From positions 1 to 64,000 of the forward strand of contig CAXBCR010000019.1 of the NCBI GenBank assembly GCA_963974475.1: a stretch of 64,000 nucleotides of DNA, read 5' to 3'. The notes beneath the pieces were generated by a model, which did no database searches, was not told the origin of the DNA, and worked only from the letters and a program-made list of their open reading frames with translations. Below are positions 11,401 through 19,390 of the stretch, piece by piece (the stretch's first letter is position 1; each line of letters starts with the position of its first letter). The position numbers and the translations under genes are program-made. The DNA is from CAJXZP01 sp963974475 (lineage in GTDB: Bacteria > Bacteroidota > Bacteroidia > Flavobacteriales_G > Salibacteraceae).

Positions 11401-11929
11401 CAAACCACCAATCGTAAGAGCCAATATAAGTTACGCGTACTTGTGCTATTGAACTACCAAATGCAGCTGCGGTTATATCTAGTACTTCATGTGTTGCGTT
11501 TGGGTAGTTTTCATTTCCTAATACGTAAGTTGCTACACTGGTCCAAGTTGTTCCGTTAAAAACTTCAAAGGTTACGGATTCTGTAGCAGAATAATCACGA
11601 TATTGATAGTCATATTCTAGGCTTACCGTGGCATAGCTACTTGCATTAAATGATGGGGTGGATAGAACCGCGTTTTGATTTGCCCCAGAGCCATAATAAT
11701 CACTATCCAAAATGGCATAATTTCCGGTAATATTTCCTGCCACTATATTTCTGCTTTTGGGATCGTTAAATGCCCAAATGTCACCAGAACCTGCGTTGTC
11801 TACATTAGTCCATCCGGTGGGCAAACCTGTCGTAAAGTCTTCATTAATTAAAACAGTTTGTGCATGCAAAGCTTGGGATAGCATAAGGAACATTGCAAAG
11901 ATTTGTAAATAATTTGTAGTAGTTTTCAT
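8414..11929 (-). CDS. T9SS-sorted multidomain surface protein, paralogue 3 of 3
   Basis: 1,171 residues with the same order as its two neighbours: signal peptide (ending LHAQ), choice-of-anchor J domain, a LamG-like middle, the conserved GNFDYNVAGIG block, beta-rich repeats, a linker (NGGNGQGTKDGSGN) and a T9SS sorting domain. It is the most divergent of the three at the C terminus (GTYFISISNESRLIFRKL against GTYFITITQNE in the others). The middle region is again unrelated in detail to those of the neighbours. The three genes probably arose by tandem duplication, with later replacement or fast divergence of the middle domain. Function unknown. Confidence 0.9.
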   Translation of the reverse strand: MKTTTNYLQIFAMFLMLSQALHAQTVLINEDFTTGLPTGWTNVDNAGSGDIWAFNDPKSRNIVAGNITGNYAILDSDYYGSGANQNAVLSTPSFNASSYATVSLEYDYQYRDYSATESVTFEVFNGTTWTSVATYVLGNENYPNATHEVLDITAAAFGSSIAQVRVTYIGSYDWWFALDNVKITGTGNVSISSVTNPTGPGGVGSTDGTSNLYIWLMADDVNGNANFNDNPADNTQLSTWVDVSGKANNYTNTLSNRPTFYGSGTFNTVNFDASLASAQHLTGPAGTYTDASAYFVMNSVNSGLSSAFFDNDDYSLRAEQYANTDVVGYTRYGIGDYSSGIPTPYGINSIYSFHKAGGSSNIEINVNNSSATINMGSTTAGIPTDRIGENSAGADEASGDFHEILMFTSQLSEVEKIIVDNYLSAKFGSISITHDYYTQDNPASGNFDYNVAGIGRASNGSVSNNAQGTGIIKINTPSDLNFDEYLFWGENVFNSSHAFNAAADYMNRQTSTWRVSKRNNIGTVTLSVAATDLDLTGKQSCATLRLIVSNTSNFATKTAYDLTLTSGIYSATNVSFADGDYFTFEYQDAIVVDNVMFYNGSGTSNKPNTADACYKLLVKSNASGAFKLSENANVREVEIETGGLLTLASGIHLNVTGDITNNGTFTIEENASLIQNTTGTNSNSGTGNYVVTRQGNNSPYVYNIWSSPISTANLTSVFTDANPCDIWVFDRLSQAWSHDFSTGFSTICNGNSVTFGASDVISGGDGVMDVTGGYFVPGSTTTSKTYTGTINNGDYSKAISTTNLGNPGGTDWGDDDWNLIGNPYPSALSAAAFWTENAINNPRIMDALYFWDEADTTGGYNQNSDYASWNLTGGVNSGNSIKLPAGNIASGQGFWVVAKTASNVVFNNSMRAASNTQFFKQNTQPNQHNAWISFTSPSSYQNNILVGFNENTTDAEDIGYDAHKLVGNAHVRFASYIGTDEYVIQSIAPVAINDAKVISLVVTSDETGIHTFSGYKRENLAANFKIYLRDNVLGIDFDLSEGDYLVNLLANETYTTRFELVFKNEMQNGGNGQGTKDGSGNTDVTVTGINEKIKSDYSLIQNENELIINNPNGLEGSVYLYDITGRQIWSKAEVANTTSQSIDWSAFKPGTYFISISNESRLIFRKLVVKL

Positions 11930-11996
11930 GGTGTTCAGTTTATTGATTTAACCCGTGGTATGTGATAATTTAGTGTAATTACCCTTTTAACCAAAT

Positions 11997-12004
11997 CAAA
12001 AATA
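11997..12004 (-). promoter_or_regulatory. -7 element (TATTTTTG) of the third large T9SS gene
   Basis: The reverse complement of CAAAAATA fits TAnnTTTG and lies about 68 bp before the start codon. All three paralogues carry such an element 35-70 bp upstream. Confidence 0.45.
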
Positions 12005-12411
12005 AATGGCGTTTGGATTAGTATTCATATTTAACTATATGGTTAAAAGCATTGAAAAAGTTTTAATAATTAGCGTATTGGGTTGAACTTATAGTGATAA
12101 ATTAAATACGGATTAATTGGGAAATATAAGAGGTTGAAAAGTGGGAAGTAATCTTTTTTGGGTATTTGGTCGTTCTTACTTGTTATATGGTCGGGGATAA
12201 ATAGGGTAGAAATAAATGGATGGACAAGTATTAAAGGATGGTTTCAATCCGCTTTAGCTAACTTGCATTAAACTTATTTGTGCCGATGCATAGGATTTTT
12301 ATTGAGTACAACTTTTAGCGTGTTTTGAGGCTTAAATTAGTTTGTTTTCATTCCGAATGTTTTTGGGATTGGGGTGGGAGTGCGCGATTTTAATTTTAAA
12401 ACCATAAAAAA
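12005..12411. other. Intergenic stretch with no recognised feature
   Basis: About 400 bp between the third paralogue's promoter and the rplT terminator. No open frame with coding character, RNA gene or repeat was recognised. Confidence 0.6.
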
Positions 12412-12435
12412 AGCCCTTGACTTACGTCAAGGGCT
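12412..12435 (-). terminator. Terminator of the thrS-infC-rpmI-rplT operon
   Basis: A perfect 10-bp stem AGCCCTTGAC/GTCAAGGGCT with a 4-nt loop, followed on the minus strand by a run of T. It lies 26 bp past the rplT stop. Confidence 0.9.
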
Positions 12436-12460
12436 CAAACAATACAATACGATTATAAAT

Positions 12461-12805
12461 TTACTTTACGGCATCAACGATTGCCTTGAAAGTATCTGGA
12501 TTGTTCAAAGCTAAATCGGCTAAAACCTTACGGTTTAATGCGATGTTATTTTTAGCGACTTTACCCATAAATACAGAATAAGACATTCCGTGCATACGAG
12601 CTCCAGCGTTAATTCTTTGAATCCAAAGACTTCTGAAGTTTCTCTTTTTTTGCTTACGTCCGGTGTATGCATAAGCCATCCCTTTTTCAACGGCATTCTT
12701 AGCTACGGTCCAAACGTTTTTTCTACGACCAAAGTACCCTTTGGCCAATTTCATTACTTTTTTTCGTCTTGCTCTACTGGCAACACTATTTACTGATCTT
12801 GGCAT
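12461..12805 (-). CDS. rplT: 50S ribosomal protein L20
   Basis: 114 residues, the usual length. The N terminus MPRSVNSVASRARRKKVMK and the conserved GYFGRRKNVW and MHGMSYSVFM segments identify bL20. It binds 23S rRNA early in large-subunit assembly and in other bacteria also represses its own operon. It is the last gene of the thrS-infC-rpmI-rplT operon and is followed by a strong terminator. The spacer to rpmI (12806-12905) holds a small hairpin. Confidence 0.98.
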   Translation of the reverse strand: MPRSVNSVASRARRKKVMKLAKGYFGRRKNVWTVAKNAVEKGMAYAYTGRKQKKRNFRSLWIQRINAGARMHGMSYSVFMGKVAKNNIALNRKVLADLALNNPDTFKAIVDAVK

Positions 12806-12873
12806 AATATTAAGTTTTCTGGAACAAAGCGGATATTTCTATCACTTTAATTGAGCTCAGCTCCTGGTGAACA

Positions 12874-12891
12874 TCCCGAAAATAGTCGGGA
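12874..12891 (-). promoter_or_regulatory. Hairpin in the rpmI-rplT spacer
   Basis: A perfect inverted repeat TCCCGA-N6-TCGGGA between the rpmI stop and rplT start. L20 in other bacteria binds structured leader RNA in this operon, so a regulatory role is possible. The sequence alone shows only the hairpin. Confidence 0.35.
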
Positions 12892-12905
12892 AACCTACTT
12901 GGCGT

Positions 12906-13103
12906 TTAAGCCATGTTTAATTGCAATTTGATGCTTTTAACGTCTGCTTTATCAACAAACCCGTCTTGCGTTAAATTACGTTTTCTTTTAGTCGCTTTTT
13001 TAGTCAAAATGTGACTTTTAAAAGCATGTTTTCTTTTGATCTTTCCAGAACCGGTAAGCTTAAAACGCTTTTTGGCACTAGATTTTGATTTCATTTTTGG
13101 CAT
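12906..13103 (-). CDS. rpmI: 50S ribosomal protein L35
   Basis: 65 residues with the typical bL35 pattern: a basic N terminus MPKMKSKSSAKKRFKLTGSG, then KIKRKHAFKSHILTKK. It is a small basic protein of the large ribosomal subunit. It lies 29 bp downstream of infC and 100 bp upstream of rplT on the same strand, the usual order. Confidence 0.98.
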   Translation of the reverse strand: MPKMKSKSSAKKRFKLTGSGKIKRKHAFKSHILTKKATKRKRNLTQDGFVDKADVKSIKLQLNMA

Positions 13104-13132
13104 CGTTTATACTTTTTATGTATTGTATTTGT

Positions 13133-13690
13133 TTACTTTTTCTTCTTAGGAGCAATGAACATAATCATGCGTTTACCCTCTAATTTAGGCATTTGTTCTA
13201 CGCTTCCGAATTCATCCAACTCTTGGGCTAATCTTAATAATAAGATTTGTCCTTGTTCTTTAAATACAATAGAACGTCCTTTAAAAAATACGTACGCTTT
13301 TAATTTAGATCCTTCCTCTAAAAATTTAACCGCGTGTTTTTTCTTAAACTCGTAATCATGATCATCGGTATTAGGACCAAAACGGATTTCTTTAATAGAA
13401 ACCTTTGTGGTTTTAGCCTTAATTTCTTTTTGCTTTTTCTTTTGATCGTACAAGAATTTCTTGTAATCTAAGATTTTACAAATTGGTGGATCGGTTTTAG
13501 CTGAGATTTCAACTAAGTCAAGACCTGCGTCTTCGGCTTGTTTTAAAGCATCTCTAGTTGCTACAACTCCTGCATCCCCATCTTCACCACCTACCAAACG
13601 GATTTGTCTAGCGGTGATTTTACCATTGATCTTGTGCGGATCTTCTTTGATTACTCGACCACCCCGTGGTCCTCTTCTACGTTTTTTTAT
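13133..13690 (-). CDS. infC: Translation initiation factor IF-3, probable AUA start
   Basis: The frame gives 185 residues if started at the ATA codon at 13690-13688. A TTG at 13597 would lose the conserved N-terminal segment (KEDPHKINGKI..QIRLVG) that IF-3 homologues have. No ATG, GTG or in-frame TTG lies between the upstream stop region and 13597. The ATA is preceded by AAGGAGG with 8-nt spacing (13699-13705), and it is followed by A-x-KKRRRGPRGG-like residues typical of Bacteroidota IF-3. Family markers include VEISAKTDPPICKI, DYKKFLY and VFFKGR. IF-3 binds the 30S subunit and proofreads the start codon; in E. coli it represses its own AUU-started mRNA. The use of AUA is inferred from the frame, not measured. 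Confidence 0.92.
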   Translation of the reverse strand: MKKRRRGPRGGRVIKEDPHKINGKITARQIRLVGGEDGDAGVVATRDALKQAEDAGLDLVEISAKTDPPICKILDYKKFLYDQKKKQKEIKAKTTKVSIKEIRFGPNTDDHDYEFKKKHAVKFLEEGSKLKAYVFFKGRSIVFKEQGQILLLRLAQELDEFGSVEQMPKLEGKRMIMFIAPKKKK

Positions 13691-13698
13691 GGCTCGGC

Positions 13699-13705
13699 CC
13701 TCCTT
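13699..13705 (-). promoter_or_regulatory. Strong Shine-Dalgarno sequence of infC
   Basis: AAGGAGG on the minus strand, 8 nt before the ATA codon. Bacteroidota genes mostly lack Shine-Dalgarno sequences, so a near-perfect one here supports the ATA start and suggests special translational control. Confidence 0.7.
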
Positions 13706-13713
13706 ATTCGTTA

Positions 13714-15654
13714 TTAAATACCAGCCGTTTGGCTAGCTACTTCTTCTTTTATCAATGTAGCGAAGTCTTCCACAGGCATTACACCCATATCTCCTTCGCC
13801 ATGTTTTCTCACTGCAACAGTGTTGTCAGCAACCTCTTTCTCGCCTAAAATCAGCATATAAGGAATTTTTTCTAATTCATTATCTCTAATTTTCCGACCA
13901 ATTTTTTCATTACGGTCGTCAACGAGCGCGCGAATATCGTATTTATTTAGCAGATTTAAAAGGTTTTGCGCGTGGTCATTGTATTTTTCGCTAATTGGTA
14001 AAATAGATACCTGCGTTGGAGTTAACCAAAGCGGGAATTTTCCGGCACAATGTTCTGTTAATACAGCGATAAAACGTTCCATAGACCCAAACGGTGCGCG
14101 GTGAATCATTACCGGACGGTGTTTCGCGTTATCGGCTCCCGTATATTCTAATTCAAAACGTTCGGGCAAATTGTAATCTACCTGAATGGTTCCTAATTGC
14201 CAACTTCTGCCCAATGCATCTTTCACCATAAAATCTAGCTTAGGACCATAAAATGCCGCTTCGCCATATTCTACCACTGTTTCGATGTCTTTTTCGCCTA
14301 CCGCTTCTATGATTGCGGCCTCTGCTTTGGCCCAGTTTTCATCCGAACCAATGTATTTTTCTTTGTCCTCTGGATCACGTAAAGAAATTTGAGCAGTGAA
14401 ATTTTCAAAATCTAAGGTTTTGAAAATGTACAATACCAAATCAATTACTTTCTTGAATTCGTCATTCAATTGGTCGGGCATACAGAATAAATGCGCATCA
14501 TCTTGCGTAAAACCTCTTACACGAGTCAACCCATGTAGCTCACCACTTTGCTCATATCTATACACGGTTCCAAATTCAGCAAAACGAATTGGTAAATCTT
14601 TGTATGAACGTGGCGATGATTTGTAAATTTCACAGTGATGCGGACAGTTCATTGGTTTCAACAAAAATTCTTCTCCTTCGTGTGGAGTGGTAATAGGTTG
14701 AAATGAATCTGCGCCATATTTAGCGTAGTGACCCGAAGTAACGTACAATTCTTTTTGTCCAATATGCGGAGTAATTACCGATTGATACCCGGATTTACGT
14801 TGCGCTACTTTTAAAAATTGTTCCAAACGTTCGCGTAATTCTGCTCCTTTGGGCAACCATAACGGCAAACCGGCACCTACTTTCTCAGAGAAAGTAAACA
14901 AACCTAATTCCTTACCTAACTTACGATGGTCGCGTTTTTTTGCTTCTTCTAAAAATTCTAAATACTCCGAAAGCTCTTTCGCCTTAGGAAAAGTAACGCC
15001 ATAAATACGTGTTAACTGTTTACGCGATTCGTCTCCTCTCCAATAGGCACCCGAAGTACTTAAAACCTTAATGGCTTTGATAAACCCAGTATGAGGTAAA
15101 TGCGGTCCACGGCATAAATCCGTAAATTCACCTACTTCATAAAATGTAATAGTTCCGTCTTCTAAGTCTTTGATTAAGTCTAGCTTATATTCGTCTCCTT
15201 TTTTAGTGAAATAAGCCAACGCTTCTGCTTTGGATACCTCCTTACGAACATATAAGTCTTTCTTTTTGGCTAATTCTTTCATTTTATTCTCAATTTTTGA
15301 GAAATCTTCATGAGAAAAATCATGGTCACCAAAATCTACATCATAGTAAAAACCGGTTTCAATATCGGGACCAATACCAAACTTAATTCCTGGGTACAAT
15401 AACTCTAAAGCCTCTGCCATAAGGTGTGCAGACGAATGCCACATAGTGGATTTACCTTCTTTGTCGTTCCAGGTTAATAATTGTAGCGTAGCATCGGTGG
15501 TTATAGGACGCAATGCATCCACAACTTGGCCATTTACTTTGGCCGATAATACGTTTCTAGCTAAACCTTCACTGATTGATTTAGCGATGTCTAAAGCAGT
15601 AATCCCGCTTTGCTCCTCTCTTACAGTGCCATCCGGCAAAGTGATTTTTATCAT
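13714..15654 (-). CDS. thrS: Threonine--tRNA ligase
   Basis: 646 residues, full length. An N-terminal TGS domain (about 1-62) is followed by the editing domain with HSSAHLMAEAL (about 72-82). The class II catalytic core includes the zinc-ligand stretch LKPMNCPHHCEIY, motif 2 around TVYRYEQSGELHGL, and motif 3 HRAPFGSMERF. An anticodon-binding domain ends the protein. It attaches threonine to its tRNA in the cytoplasm. It is the first gene of the operon with infC, rpmI and rplT; the gap to infC is 23 bp. Confidence 0.98.
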   Translation of the reverse strand: MIKITLPDGTVREEQSGITALDIAKSISEGLARNVLSAKVNGQVVDALRPITTDATLQLLTWNDKEGKSTMWHSSAHLMAEALELLYPGIKFGIGPDIETGFYYDVDFGDHDFSHEDFSKIENKMKELAKKKDLYVRKEVSKAEALAYFTKKGDEYKLDLIKDLEDGTITFYEVGEFTDLCRGPHLPHTGFIKAIKVLSTSGAYWRGDESRKQLTRIYGVTFPKAKELSEYLEFLEEAKKRDHRKLGKELGLFTFSEKVGAGLPLWLPKGAELRERLEQFLKVAQRKSGYQSVITPHIGQKELYVTSGHYAKYGADSFQPITTPHEGEEFLLKPMNCPHHCEIYKSSPRSYKDLPIRFAEFGTVYRYEQSGELHGLTRVRGFTQDDAHLFCMPDQLNDEFKKVIDLVLYIFKTLDFENFTAQISLRDPEDKEKYIGSDENWAKAEAAIIEAVGEKDIETVVEYGEAAFYGPKLDFMVKDALGRSWQLGTIQVDYNLPERFELEYTGADNAKHRPVMIHRAPFGSMERFIAVLTEHCAGKFPLWLTPTQVSILPISEKYNDHAQNLLNLLNKYDIRALVDDRNEKIGRKIRDNELEKIPYMLILGEKEVADNTVAVRKHGEGDMGVMPVEDFATLIKEEVASQTAGI

Positions 15655-15680
15655 CTCTACAAATTATTAAAAAGTGCCTG

Positions 15681-15688
15681 CAAAGATA
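15681..15688 (-). promoter_or_regulatory. -7 element (TATCTTTG) of the thrS operon
   Basis: The reverse complement of CAAAGATA is a perfect TAnnTTTG. It predicts a transcript start about 20 nt before the thrS ATG. No long leader or T-box is seen. Confidence 0.65.
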
Positions 15689-15880
15689 CTATTTTGGTTG
15701 GGGTGGAGAAGACAGGGCTATGATTTGTTGCATTTATGTAACTACTATATAAATTAGGTGTATACCGGTGTAATTGGATGATTATTATGGTGGCGCCTAT
15801 GGGTAGCTAAGAATAAGCTTTGGTTTTATAAAAAAAAAAGCTGGTATCATAGTTAGCTTAAATTAAGTAGGTTATACCTT

Positions 15881-15914
15881 TTGGTAATTCGTTTATTTTC
15901 TGTAATATTACCAA
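15881..15914 (+). promoter_or_regulatory. Inverted repeat TTGGTAAT-N18-ATTACCAA upstream of cassette 1
   Basis: Perfect 8-bp arms 39-73 bp before the ATG, present identically at 21399-21432 before cassette 2. It could be an operator or a leader hairpin. No consensus -7 element was found nearby; TACCTTTTG at the left arm is one base too long. Confidence 0.45.
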
Positions 15915-15953
15915 ATATTAACTATTTAATCATTTTTTTTAAAACCAAGTATT

Positions 15954-16928
15954 ATGCTTTACAAATTTAATTTGAAAGGGCTTAAAAGCTCTCTCTCTCT
16001 CTCTCTAGTTTTACTGCTGTGTAGCGGAACAATAAATGCCCAACTTTTTTCTAGTGGAAATAATGCAATAAGCGGTAATTATGTTGGGGTGGGAACAAAT
16101 TCTCCTACAGGAAATTTACATATTTTTGGGCAAGGTGATTACGCTTTTGGAGGAGTTTTTACTTATAATCCATTAATTAGATTTCAAAGCGTTAGCGAAC
16201 CAAATGTAACTCCTACCTATCAGTATTATTGGGATATGAAAATAATGGGAAACGCAGCCCTTTCATTTTGGCATCATTCTAATTCTAGTGCTTCTGTAAA
16301 AGCTTTTGAACTAAATACCAATTCGGTAAAAATTTTTAGTAAATTAATGATTGGTGATAATGCAGAGTTTGGAGAAGGTTTTACACCGGATGGAACTCAA
16401 GGGCATTTCTTATCATTAGGATTAAAACAACTTGGAACTGCGGGAGCTTGGCAGGGTTCAGGAGTTACCATGTTTACCACAAGTACGGGTGAATTTCAGT
16501 TAATGACAAATACTTCTGGTACGGTGAGCGGTCTCACAAACATGTCAAATCAAGTACGATTTAAGGTAAACTCTACCGGTGTGGGTGTGAATGGGAATTT
16601 ATTAGTTAATACTAGTTATATACCAAGCGGATATGTTATGGCAGTGGACGGTGACGCTATATTTACCAAAGTAGTGGTAATGGATAGAGTAACTTGGCCA
16701 GATTTTGTATTTGAGAAAGACTACGAACTTAAATCACTGTTTGAGTTAAAACAGTTCATCAAAAATAATGGGCATTTACCTGATGTTCCATCTGCCCAAC
16801 AAGTGGCTGAGGATGGTGTTGATTTAGCAGGGATGAATAGAATCTTATTGCAGAAAGTAGAGGAATTAACACTTTATATTTTGCAAATGGAAGAAAGGTT
16901 AGCTAATGTAGAGGGAGGATTAAAATGA
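15954..16928 (+). CDS. Secreted tail-fibre-like protein with a (CT)9 tract in its signal peptide
   Basis: 324 residues. The signal peptide (about 1-29) contains SSLSLSLSLVLLL encoded by nine CT units, so slippage would shift the frame. The mature start (LFSSGNNAISGNYVGVGTNSP) resembles Bacteroidota tail-fibre-like surface proteins, and the C terminus carries the common VPSAQQVAEDGVDLAGMN segment followed by a coiled coil (LLQKVEELTLYILQMEERL). The last 172 residues are identical to the copy at 21472-22462; residues about 22-153 differ. The stop overlaps the next gene's start by 4 bp (ATGA), implying translational coupling. The role is unknown; a cell-surface structural or adaptor role is a guess. 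Confidence 0.85.
   Translation: MLYKFNLKGLKSSLSLSLVLLLCSGTINAQLFSSGNNAISGNYVGVGTNSPTGNLHIFGQGDYAFGGVFTYNPLIRFQSVSEPNVTPTYQYYWDMKIMGNAALSFWHHSNSSASVKAFELNTNSVKIFSKLMIGDNAEFGEGFTPDGTQGHFLSLGLKQLGTAGAWQGSGVTMFTTSTGEFQLMTNTSGTVSGLTNMSNQVRFKVNSTGVGVNGNLLVNTSYIPSGYVMAVDGDAIFTKVVVMDRVTWPDFVFEKDYELKSLFELKQFIKNNGHLPDVPSAQQVAEDGVDLAGMNRILLQKVEELTLYILQMEERLANVEGGLK
15989..16006 (+). repeat. (CT)9 microsatellite inside a signal peptide, in frame
   Basis: Nine uninterrupted CT dinucleotides. The frame of this gene is open when the CT number is a multiple of three; nine satisfies this. Tracts of this type in coding DNA are classic contingency loci. Confidence 0.9.
16413..16928 (+). repeat. Cassette internal repeat block, copy 1
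   Basis: 516 bp identical by reading to 21947-22462, covering the 3' half of the tail-fibre-like gene and ending exactly at the ATGA overlap with the next gene. Beyond this point the two cassettes are unrelated. Confidence 0.92.
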
Positions 16929-19390
16929 TAAAGGTAATTTCTTTTTTTGGCATTTTTCTTTTAAGCACTACTATCATTGCCCAAACTGGAAAGTGGGAAG
17001 GTGATTTTGAGAGTCTTGAGAAAATGAAACATGTATTTGATGAATTAAATCCAGCAGAAATTCAAACAGGTATTCTCATTGATAAAATATTATTACCTCC
17101 AACCACTAATTCTATGTTAGAAACAGAAGAAGGAGTTAAAAAATCAAGTACAAGAATTTTTAAAAATGTTTATTCAGAGTTACAACAGTCAACTTTAAAT
17201 TCTGAAACAACATATATGCCGTATACAGATTTAGATGCTTTCTATAATCCACATATAAATACCATACCTATTAATTTGCTTCTTTTTAGTTTTAATAAAA
17301 TTAAAGATGACGCTTTTGTGAATGGATTGCTAGAAGTTAATGGTGATTTTTTTGTACATACCAGCGAAGAACCTGTATATGATATAAAAACAATTTTTTT
17401 AGCTGCGCCAGTAAGAGAAAAGATATACGGAGTAAATACGACCTATAAATTTCAAGATATTTCTTTTTTAAGTAATCTAGATAAAAATAGGATAAATAGT
17501 ATTGAAGTTGATTTTGATGATGGTCAGGGATTTAGACAAATAGGTATAGAGGAATCTATATCTATTAGCTATGAAGGCTTGGGTGTAAAGCAGATCAAGG
17601 TTAATTTATATTACGATGAAGAATTGTTTTATTCACATTTTGAAGTAGAAATTGTAGAGGCAACTCCCGCTTATTCTATAATATCAAATATAGAATCAGG
17701 GAATAGGGCAACTCCTGATGATTCATATACTTTTTCGACCATTTATGAAGGTAGAACAATACGTGGTACTGGATATTTATTTAAATCTCCGGCTACTTCA
17801 ACGGTTAAAAACCCAATAATTATTCCCGAAGGGTTTGATGTTGATGAGAATATTGGGGTTAATGAATTATATACCTTTTTCAACGGTATACCTACGAGTA
17901 ACCCTGATGTTTTTCATAGAACAGCTGAGTGTTTGTTAGCAAAGGGTTTTGATATTATATTTTTAGATTTTGAATATTCGAAAGATTATATTCAGGCTAA
18001 TGCGGCTCTATTGTCTGCGTTTATTCAATTTATTAACACGAACGTAAAAGATGGAAATAACGGAAATATAGTCATTGGCCCCAGTATGGGTGGCTTGGTG
18101 AGTAGATACGCGCTAAGAAAGATGGAACTCAATAACCAAGATCACGAAACTGAATTATTTATTAGCTTTGATACTCCACATCAGGGAGCTAATATTCCTG
18201 TAGGAGACCAAGCATTTTTTTGGTTTTTTGCTTGGGCAGGTGGAAATAGCGCTGCTGCGGATATCTTTGATAAAATAACCTCACCAGCAGCTAATCAGAT
18301 GCTTGTTCATCAGCTTAGAGATGGGTCTATAACAAACCCGAAGCATACTGAGTTTTATGATGAATTAAAAGCCCTAGGCTACCCTGAAACGTGTAAAAAT
18401 GTTGCTGTTGCAAATGGAGCAGGGAATGGAGGGGGACTATTATTTACGGCAGGAGACCAAATCATTAAGTATGAATACAACTCTACGTCAGTAGATATTC
18501 GAGGTAATGTATGGTCGGTACCAGATCAAGTCTCGAATTGGAAAGTGGTTTTTCATGGTTTAATTGATGCAATCTACCCCTTACCAGATAACTCTTTGTT
18601 ATATAGTGTGCAAAATACACTTCCATTTGATAATTGCCCTGGTGGGTTTAGAGCAACTCAAAAGTCTATGGCTGGCCCAGCTAGTAAAGGTACTGTTTAT
18701 TCTTTACATGATAATCATTCCTTTGTCTCTACAATTAGTGCTTTAGATATTAATACAAATGACTTATTTTATAATATAAGTGCGAACTCTAATATACTAA
18801 ATATGACACCATTTGATGCAATCTATTATAGTGAAAACACAAGTAATGATCCAAATATTGTAGTAAATAAGAACGAGTTACATACATTGGTATCAACAGA
18901 TTTAAAAAATATTTTAACGCAAGAGGTTATTATGAAAGATTTGATTCTTGATAATACAACTCGTAATATGGGCGAAAAAAGAGCAAGCAATAGTATAGTC
19001 TTAATGCCAGGTTTTCAAACTACTAGTGGAGAGATGTTCTCTGCGGAAATTGTAAATAACCAGTCTTGTAAGAATATTGGTTATGGGAATAAAAGAGATG
19101 TTTTTGAAGATGAAACTTCTGTTAAATTCCTTTTTAATGGTTTAAATCAAAGTGAAAGCTTGATTTATCCAAACCCAGTGGTTAACACTTTGAAAATTCG
19201 TTCCTCAGAAAACAATCTGACTTCAATTAAAATCTACAATTTAATGGGGCAATTAGTGAAAACGGTTACGGTAAATGTAAGTTTGGAAACTTACAAAGTA
19301 GATGTTTCCAATTTGATTACGGGCGTATATCTATGTAGTTTAGAATATTCAAATATAGTATTAACAGAACCTATAATAATTCAAAGATGA
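16925..19390 (+). CDS. T9SS-exported alpha/beta hydrolase (lipase-like)
   Basis: 821 residues. A signal peptide (about 1-20, ending IIAQ) is followed by about 250 residues of unrecognised beta-rich sequence. A lipase-like core follows, with PIIIPEGFD, the nucleophile motif GPSMGG (Ser near residue 383) and SFDTPHQGANIP, typical of lipases that act on esters. Near the C terminus are a stack-type motif (LMPGFQTTSGEMFSAEI) and a T9SS sorting domain beginning YPNPVVNTLKI. The start overlaps the preceding gene by 4 bp and the stop overlaps the next lipoprotein by 4 bp, so this is an operon. The substrate cannot be told from sequence. At the same position cassette 2 has a different exoprotein. Confidence 0.85.
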   Translation: MIKVISFFGIFLLSTTIIAQTGKWEGDFESLEKMKHVFDELNPAEIQTGILIDKILLPPTTNSMLETEEGVKKSSTRIFKNVYSELQQSTLNSETTYMPYTDLDAFYNPHINTIPINLLLFSFNKIKDDAFVNGLLEVNGDFFVHTSEEPVYDIKTIFLAAPVREKIYGVNTTYKFQDISFLSNLDKNRINSIEVDFDDGQGFRQIGIEESISISYEGLGVKQIKVNLYYDEELFYSHFEVEIVEATPAYSIISNIESGNRATPDDSYTFSTIYEGRTIRGTGYLFKSPATSTVKNPIIIPEGFDVDENIGVNELYTFFNGIPTSNPDVFHRTAECLLAKGFDIIFLDFEYSKDYIQANAALLSAFIQFINTNVKDGNNGNIVIGPSMGGLVSRYALRKMELNNQDHETELFISFDTPHQGANIPVGDQAFFWFFAWAGGNSAAADIFDKITSPAANQMLVHQLRDGSITNPKHTEFYDELKALGYPETCKNVAVANGAGNGGGLLFTAGDQIIKYEYNSTSVDIRGNVWSVPDQVSNWKVVFHGLIDAIYPLPDNSLLYSVQNTLPFDNCPGGFRATQKSMAGPASKGTVYSLHDNHSFVSTISALDINTNDLFYNISANSNILNMTPFDAIYYSENTSNDPNIVVNKNELHTLVSTDLKNILTQEVIMKDLILDNTTRNMGEKRASNSIVLMPGFQTTSGEMFSAEIVNNQSCKNIGYGNKRDVFEDETSVKFLFNGLNQSESLIYPNPVVNTLKIRSSENNLTSIKIYNLMGQLVKTVTVNVSLETYKVDVSNLITGVYLCSLEYSNIVLTEPIIIQR

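Larger units (their letters stand above)
15783..16006 (+). repeat. Cassette 5' repeat block, copy 1
   Basis: Identical by reading to 21301-21524 (offset 5,518). It covers 171 bp of upstream DNA plus the first 53 bp of the coding sequence, up to and including the first nine CT units. It marks the left boundary of both cassettes. Confidence 0.92.

Noticed and set aside
15655..15782. T-box or other riboswitch before thrS
   Set aside because: The -7 element gives a leader of only about 20 nt, too short for a T-box.
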